A program made the translations under genes and the position numbers. From NCBI GenBank assembly GCA_947646735.1, contig CANTFK010000868.1, positions 124,001-188,000 of the forward strand: DNA of 64,000 nt, written 5' to 3'. Position 1 is the first letter of the stretch. Each line of letters opens with the position of its first letter. Below are positions 62,043 through 64,000 of this stretch, piece after piece. Source of the stretch: Peronospora farinosa. Lineage: Eukaryota > Oomycota > Peronosporomycetes > Peronosporales > Peronosporaceae. The notes under the pieces are model-generated. The model searched no databases and was not told the origin of the DNA. It worked only from the letters and a program-made list of their open reading frames with translations.

Positions 62043-63929
62043 TTACGGCTGCACAGGAATGGCAAGCATAGCTTTTATAACATCTTCTACACTTGGTGTT
62101 GCAGTCTCGACGGACACGACAAATTGTGGAAACGCATCGTGAAGCTTTTGCATAACTGCCTTTCGTTTCTCTGGACTATCGAGCTGAACAAACACAGCGC
62201 TTCCCTTGACTTTATCCGCCTATATACAACCACACAAACCGTTACACGAAACTCGATTTGAACACTACGGAATGTGCGTACAGTACCAGAGTAGAGTCCT
62301 GCAAACCTCGAATTAGTGTTTCCTGGACGTCATGGTAGACGAAAACTGTGCCGGAAGTGCTGATCCCGACAATGGTCGGGTCAATCTGGCCAGATATGTC
62401 ACGGATACCAACTTATCGAAAGAACGTCAAGGCCCGACGAACATTGCAAAAGTAGCGAACAATCAGAGCAAAGTGGCTTACCACAAAACATTGAGCAAGC
62501 TGGTAGCAACATGCGGAAACGCACCAGTCTTTGTTCGCTTTGAAACGCGTATATTTGTCCACTCCAGGTGCAGACCACAATCTATAATCATCAACGTGTT
62601 AGCAGGCATACACAAAAACTACGCATAATGTTTCACACACGTACAGCATCATGACGGTCTCCTTCCGACGATGTCATTTCGAGCTTGTCGGCGTTGACTA
62701 CAGCTTCTGGCAACTAGACAAAACATGATGGAACGAATCTAAGCAGACATCCAACCCATCCGAGCAGACGCAAGGACCATGAAACCTCCTAACACACCTG
62801 AAACTCCCACTGCTTCTCTCCCGATGACGCAAACAGTGACACAAGACCATTCATTGATACAAGTGCAACCATGCCTCTTTCTCCACCCAGTTCAATGTCA
62901 GCAACCACAAAAGTGATGCCATCATTGTCATTAGGAGGGCCATTCCACGGTACAATAGCTCGCTTGTAATTTGCACCCGCTGTGTTTGACCCACCAATGC
63001 AAAAGACACGACCAGAAAAGCACCGAGCGAGAAGCTGAGGCGACGTATTGAGATTCGACAGCTCAGACTGCAGCACAATCAGCGCTTCGACTTCTTCGTT
63101 CATCTCCATTTGTGCAACCGGCACGTACTCTGCGACCTGAACACGAAAAAGTGAATCTTGAACTAATCTCCTGCTAGAAAGAGCTTCAAAACATGTCGAT
63201 GCATGTACGAACATTGTTCAGATCTGCTTCATTTCGTCGATACACGAGCACTCGTCCATCACGCATTGCAAGAATGAGCTCGCCATTCACGTGGACAATG
63301 TCACAAACATTGAGTGCGACAGTCTACAAGATCCCAATGCACTCGTTTAGTCCACAATATCCACCACACACTATAAGTCCAGAATATCACGACACTTTTC
63401 TTACAAACTTGGAGCACAATTGAAGCACATTATTGTCCTCTACAGACCGAAAAACAAAGCATTTGCCTTCTGCTGTTGCTACAATAATCCGAGTCTGTAC
63501 AGTAACAAGAATCATAAGCATAAGAAAACCAGACCATTCACATTTACTGATATATAACGTACATCTTGAGCAATTGACATATCGAGACAAATGGATGTCA
63601 CGCTGCCATTTACGTCACAGCTTTTCCACTGAATTAAGTGATTTTGTACAATCTAGTACCATGTAATAACATAGATAGTAAGTTTGTGAATTCACTTAAA
63701 ACAGTAGTATGTCGTACCTTAAAGACTGCTACGTTTCCTATTAAAGAGCCGACTAACAATTCCGTGACGCCATCACCGTCTACGTCGCCCACCGCGTGTG
63801 CATTTGCCAGGATCTTTTCATCCAATTGCACGGCGTATGTCGGTGTTAACTCGAGCTATAGACACCCACATTGTAAGCTTCTACTATCCATGGCAAATGA
63901 CCGTAGGACGGACGTACCTGACCTTGCAT
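62043..63929 (-). CDS. ITFG2: ITFG2-like protein (KICSTOR subunit homologue)
   Basis: Ten exons on the minus strand: 63918-63929, 63718-63855, 63563-63628, 63405-63494, 63213-63323, 62798-63136, 62645-62713, 62482-62581, 62307-62411, 62043-62209; all phases fit and give 398 residues (human ITFG2 is about 450). It reads as a seven-bladed propeller with FG-GAP-like repeats: NAHAVGDVDGDGVTELLVGSLIGNVAVF near the start, RIIVATAEGKCFVF, GELILAMRDGRVLVY, a long middle, IVVCTWSGQIYAFQ, and PTIVGISTSGTVFVY near the end. In animals ITFG2 is part of KICSTOR, which tethers GATOR1 to lysosomes and restrains TORC1. The first exon is tiny (MQGQ), and the frame stays open upstream without an ATG, so the 5' end is uncertain and could extend toward the window edge. 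Confidence 0.7.
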
Positions 63930-64000
63930 AATTTCGTATCTAACATAAATTGACCTTATATCGAAAATATTAGCTATCACAGGTCAATCTACTTGTATAT

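Noticed and set aside
1..64000. tRNA, rRNA genes and CRISPR arrays
   Set aside because: No clover-leaf with A/B boxes, rRNA core or regularly spaced repeats was found by reading.

Overview
This window is nuclear DNA from an oomycete, most likely of the Phytophthora/downy-mildew lineage (Peronosporales). The main reasons are a G-protein-coupled-receptor/aspartic-protease fusion (the AP5 type described from Phytophthora), oomycete-style bZIP proteins, short (60-100 nt) GT-AG introns in tightly packed genes, an oomycete-type initiator element, and Ty1/copia elements. I saw no prokaryotic features, CRISPR arrays or rRNA/tRNA genes.

Layout. 1-1.8 kb: no gene; it includes a GC-rich, possibly mobile-element-derived island. 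1.8-7.1 kb: a cluster of three related bZIP-type regulators, of which the middle one is broken, its two halves lying in opposite orientations. 7.7-10.2 kb: a small BRCT-like protein followed by poly(ADP-ribose) glycohydrolase (PARG). 10.8-12.3 kb: two small secreted, probably GPI-anchored proteins. 13.3-19.0 kb: a tandem family of small Cys/His (C-x6-C-x15-C-x2-H) proteins, three copies plus a relic, one copy apparently frameshifted. 19-24.2 kb: gene-poor, with a decayed copia element and one small signal-peptide protein. 24.2-26.2 kb: a four-finger C2H2 transcription factor with two C-terminal CGH/His repeats. 26.3-28.6 kb: AP5 (minus strand), divergent from a 12-exon RecQ helicase with a GRF zinc finger (28.9-33.4 kb). 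33.5-34.6 kb: pantothenate synthetase. 35.7-38.7 kb: kinesin-7. 39.1-41.2 kb: succinyl-CoA:3-ketoacid CoA transferase, divergent from adenine phosphoribosyltransferase. 43-44.2 kb: a bZIP-like protein with a long C-terminal domain. 44.4-45.6 kb: an arrestin-fold protein. 45.8-50.5 kb: a complete, apparently very recent copia retrotransposon with identical LTRs. 50.9-52.3 kb: RluA-family pseudouridine synthase. 52.5-54.0 kb: kynurenine-type aminotransferase. 54.0-60.6 kb: a 2199-residue FANCM-like helicase containing PHD/extended-PHD fingers. 60.8-62.0 kb: an ELMO-domain protein. 62.0-63.9 kb: an ITFG2-like (KICSTOR) protein.

Three genome-maintenance genes (PARG, RecQ, FANCM) lie within 50 kb, but nothing shows that they are co-regulated. 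The most unusual points are the FANCM-PHD/ePHD fusion, the RecQ-GRF fusion, the copia element whose start codon lies inside its half-tRNA primer-binding site, the C2H2 factor with metal-ligand-like repeats, and the split, mosaic bZIP copy. Spliced models were built by hand from GT-AG sites, reading phase and family similarity; each closes in frame, but none has transcript support.
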